Shown here piece by piece: positions 49,648 through 51,345 of a stretch of 51,345 nt of DNA. Within the stretch, counting starts at the first letter, position 1. The number at the start of each line of letters is the position of its first letter. Where the stretch lies: the NCBI GenBank assembly GCA_948902155.1, contig CAQVQZ010000001.1, positions 1-51,345 on the forward strand, given 5' to 3'. The notes beneath the pieces were generated by a model that saw only the letters and a list, made by a program, of their open reading frames with translations, was not told the origin of the DNA and did not search any database. Source of the stretch: an uncultured Oscillibacter sp. (GTDB lineage Bacteria > Bacillota_A > Clostridia > Oscillospirales > Oscillospiraceae). Both the position numbers and the translations under genes were made by a program.

Positions 49648-50583
49648 ATGGGAGACCTGCATTTTTTTCGTGTGAATACCGGGGATGTGGTGCCGGGGAC
49701 GAATTACTGGGTGACCCGCCCCGCATCCTTGAGCCGTCCGAAAGACCATGCGGTCATGTTTATCACAGAGGGTCATGAGGATGGACAGGCGGTTTTTGGA
49801 ACGGTCTCCGGCTGCCTGGTCTTCTGGCCGGACGCCTGGGAGATTCCGGAGGAAATCTCCGGAAAGCACGCGGTATTCCCCTGCCGGAATCCCCACCTGG
49901 AATATTGCCGCTTTTTCCAGAGGCATGGGATTACCGGGCTCTGCATGCCGGAGGAAACGGAGCTGCGGAACGGCTCCCACATTGCCGGGACAGCAAAGAT
50001 TGGAAAGGGAACTGTGGTTTTTCCAGGCTGCTATATCGGCGGCGAGGTTACGGTTGGCGAGGACTGCTACATCGGCCCTGGGGTAAAGATTCTGGGCCGG
50101 GTCCGTATTGGGAACCGGGTCTGGATCCGGGAAAATACGATCGTCGGTATGGACGGCATGACCACAGATCGGGATGGGGATGGACATCCGGTGCCCATGC
50201 CCCAGTTTGGCGGCGTAGAGATTGAGGACGATGTGAAAATTGGGGCTCTGGCTGTAATCCAGCGGGGCGCCATTGACGACACAGTCCTGCACAGGGGTTG
50301 TAAAATTGACAGCTTGTGTTTGGTCTCCCATAACGTCAGCGTTGGGGAGGAGTCTATTGTAGTCGGGACGGCCTTCCTGTTCGGTAGCGCCTCCGTAGGA
50401 CGGCAGGCCCAGGTCTCCGGCGGGTGCATGGTCGGGAATTATGTGCATGTGGGGGACCGGGCATCTCTGGGTATGGGGTCCATCGCTACCAAGGACATTC
50501 CGGACGGTTGGATTGCGTACGGAGCCCCAGCAAAGCCCATCCGGCCAGATACGTTTGACCGTGAAAAAGGGTCCATCTTTTGA
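49648..50583 (+). CDS. Hexapeptide-repeat acyltransferase (LpxD-like)
   Basis: A 311-residue protein. The N-terminal ~100 residues form a mixed domain (YWVTRPASL, VMFITEG). From ~110 a left-handed beta-helix runs in hexapeptide steps: IAGTAKIGKGTVVFPGCYIG, VTVGEDCYIGPGVKI, VRIGNRVWIRENTIV. A loop holds PQFGGVEIEDDVKIGALAVI, then HNVSVGEESIVVGTAFLFGS with the probable catalytic His, and GMGSIATKDIPDGWIAYGAPAKPI ends the fold. This follows the LpxD plan. It should acylate an amino or hydroxyl group of a nucleotide sugar, perhaps the amine made by the aminotransferase, which would explain the weak first acyltransferase. Start 49648: GGAGG lies 5 bp upstream; 49636 is an alternative. Confidence 0.85.
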   Translation: MGDLHFFRVNTGDVVPGTNYWVTRPASLSRPKDHAVMFITEGHEDGQAVFGTVSGCLVFWPDAWEIPEEISGKHAVFPCRNPHLEYCRFFQRHGITGLCMPEETELRNGSHIAGTAKIGKGTVVFPGCYIGGEVTVGEDCYIGPGVKILGRVRIGNRVWIRENTIVGMDGMTTDRDGDGHPVPMPQFGGVEIEDDVKIGALAVIQRGAIDDTVLHRGCKIDSLCLVSHNVSVGEESIVVGTAFLFGSASVGRQAQVSGGCMVGNYVHVGDRASLGMGSIATKDIPDGWIAYGAPAKPIRPDTFDREKGSIF

Positions 50584-50615
50584 AACGGTATAAAATACAA
50601 TAGGTGGTTTACATT

Positions 50616-51290
50616 ATGTCCTATATCAGCAAAGATGTTCTGACAGCTGGACAGAAACGGTACTTAAAGCTGAAGCGCTGCTTCGATGTCTGTTTTGCCC
50701 TGCTCCTGCTGTTTCTGCTGTGGCCAATCATGCTTTTGGCCGCAGTGTGGGTAAAGCTGGAATCTCCCGGGCCGGTTATCTATTCCCAGCGCAGGCCGGG
50801 ATACCATCAGGAGATTTTCTCTATTTACAAATTCCGCTCCATGCGAGTGGAGACAACCCGAAACGGCAAGCCTTTGTCCGACGAAGAACGGGTTACAAGG
50901 TCGGGGAAAATTCTGAGAAAAACCAGTATTGACGAGCTGCCTCAGCTTTTCAATATCCTGAAGGGTGAGATGAGCCTAATTGGCCCCCGCCCGCAGCTGA
51001 TCAACGACCTGCCCACTTTCAGTGAGGAACAGCTGATCCGCTTCGAGGTCCTTCCAGGAATCAGCAGTTGGACGGCAATCCATGGCCGGAATATGATTGC
51101 TGTTCAGGAAAAATACGACTTGGATGTCTACTATGTCCGGCATATCGGGTTTAGAATTGACGCTGAGATTTTCTTTAAGACGATTCCAGTCGTGCTCTCC
51201 CAGAGGGACACCGTGGACCTTATCAACGAGCAGATTCCCGCCAGCGAAATTCTGTCCGATCAGGAGGAGCGGGAGCCCGCATTAAAATAA
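50616..51290 (+). CDS. Initiating sugar-1-phosphate transferase (PglC-like)
   Basis: A 224-residue bacterial sugar transferase that moves a sugar-1-phosphate from UDP-sugar to undecaprenyl phosphate. A basic start leads to one re-entrant or spanning helix (CFDVCFALLLLFLLWPIMLLAA, ~23-45). The catalytic core follows: KLESPGPVIYSQRRPG, FSIYKFRSM, TSIDELPQLFNILKGEMSLIGPRP and LPGISSWTAIHGRN. It is the monotopic short form (PglC-like) rather than the long WbaP form. AGGTGG precedes the ATG. It is the last gene of the glycan cluster in this window and supports a lipid-linked, bacillosamine-like pathway with the dehydratase at 1207. Confidence 0.92.
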   Translation: MSYISKDVLTAGQKRYLKLKRCFDVCFALLLLFLLWPIMLLAAVWVKLESPGPVIYSQRRPGYHQEIFSIYKFRSMRVETTRNGKPLSDEERVTRSGKILRKTSIDELPQLFNILKGEMSLIGPRPQLINDLPTFSEEQLIRFEVLPGISSWTAIHGRNMIAVQEKYDLDVYYVRHIGFRIDAEIFFKTIPVVLSQRDTVDLINEQIPASEILSDQEEREPALK

Positions 51291-51294
51291 GCCT

Positions 51295-51345
51295 TAGAGC
51301 CTATCCGCAAATAATCAAAGATGGACAGGAAAGAGCTTTCTCCAG
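51295..51345. mobile_element. Left end of a second family B MITE-like element, cut by the window edge
   Basis: TAGAGCCTATCCGCAAATAA begins 4 bp after the sugar-transferase stop and matches the AGAGCCTATCC end of the element at 13172. Confidence 0.5.

Overview
The window looks like a chromosome, or a large chromosome-like replicon, of a GC-rich anaerobic Firmicute of the Oscillospiraceae type (Oscillibacter/Flavonifractor/Lawsonibacter-like). This is inferred from strong AGGAGG ribosome binding sites, many SLH-domain surface proteins, a glmS ribozyme and an RND pump with a lipoprotein adaptor in an otherwise Gram-positive gene set. No rRNA, tRNA or CRISPR array was seen.

Layout. 0-1.1 kb: mobile-element debris, including a decayed IS1-type transposase. 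1.2-3.1 kb: a membrane UDP-sugar 4,6-dehydratase (PglF type). 3.4-10.2 kb: a TetR regulator, a MerR-type promoter, two structured repeats and a TolC-like/HlyD-like/RND efflux operon. 10.2-13.3 kb: an SLH protein between two miniature inverted-repeat elements. 13.4-15.9 kb: a tyrosine recombinase, a 203-bp segment bounded by 31-bp inverted repeats, and two small envelope genes. 15.9-18.3 kb (minus): glmM and an EpsG-like polymerase. 18.6-24.9 kb: a serine recombinase, three 24-bp recombination-like sites and three surface proteins, two of them SLH-anchored. 24.9-25.8 kb (minus): a SEFIR/TIR protein. 26.0-27.9 kb: RHH-ParA-ParB. 28.2-29.9 kb: G5/3D cell-wall protein and a VanZ-like protein. 30.1-33.0 kb: iterons, a glmS ribozyme and glmS. 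33.2-35.7 kb (minus): a small membrane exporter and a secreted propeller-like protein. 36.3-40.3 kb: a Mor-like regulator, a plasmid-type Rep, an origin-like region and a primase-helicase. 40.7-43.4 kb: the major S-layer protein. 43.6-51.3 kb: a surface-glycan operon (ligase/polymerase, acyltransferase, aminotransferase, broken methyltransferase, deacetylase, acyltransferase, initiating sugar transferase).

How it fits together. Most genes serve the cell surface. GlmS and GlmM make hexosamine precursors. The 4,6-dehydratase at the left and the aminotransferase, acyltransferases and sugar transferase at the right could make a bacillosamine-like diamino sugar on a lipid carrier. SLH proteins form the surface layer. 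The most interesting feature is apparent promoter-inversion control of surface genes. One recombinase-linked segment (14.2-14.5 kb) carries a near-consensus promoter now facing away from its target genes, plus a one-way terminator. A second segment (19.2-19.4 kb), next to a serine recombinase, carries a promoter facing its target operon. A third, weaker candidate lies at 22.45-22.59 kb.

A plasmid-like maintenance system (RHH-ParA-ParB, parS-like palindromes, helically phased iterons, Rep, primase-helicase, AT-rich origin-like segment) is interleaved with core genes such as glmS. This suggests an integrated plasmid or a chromid. All functional statements come from reading the sequence. No database search was run.
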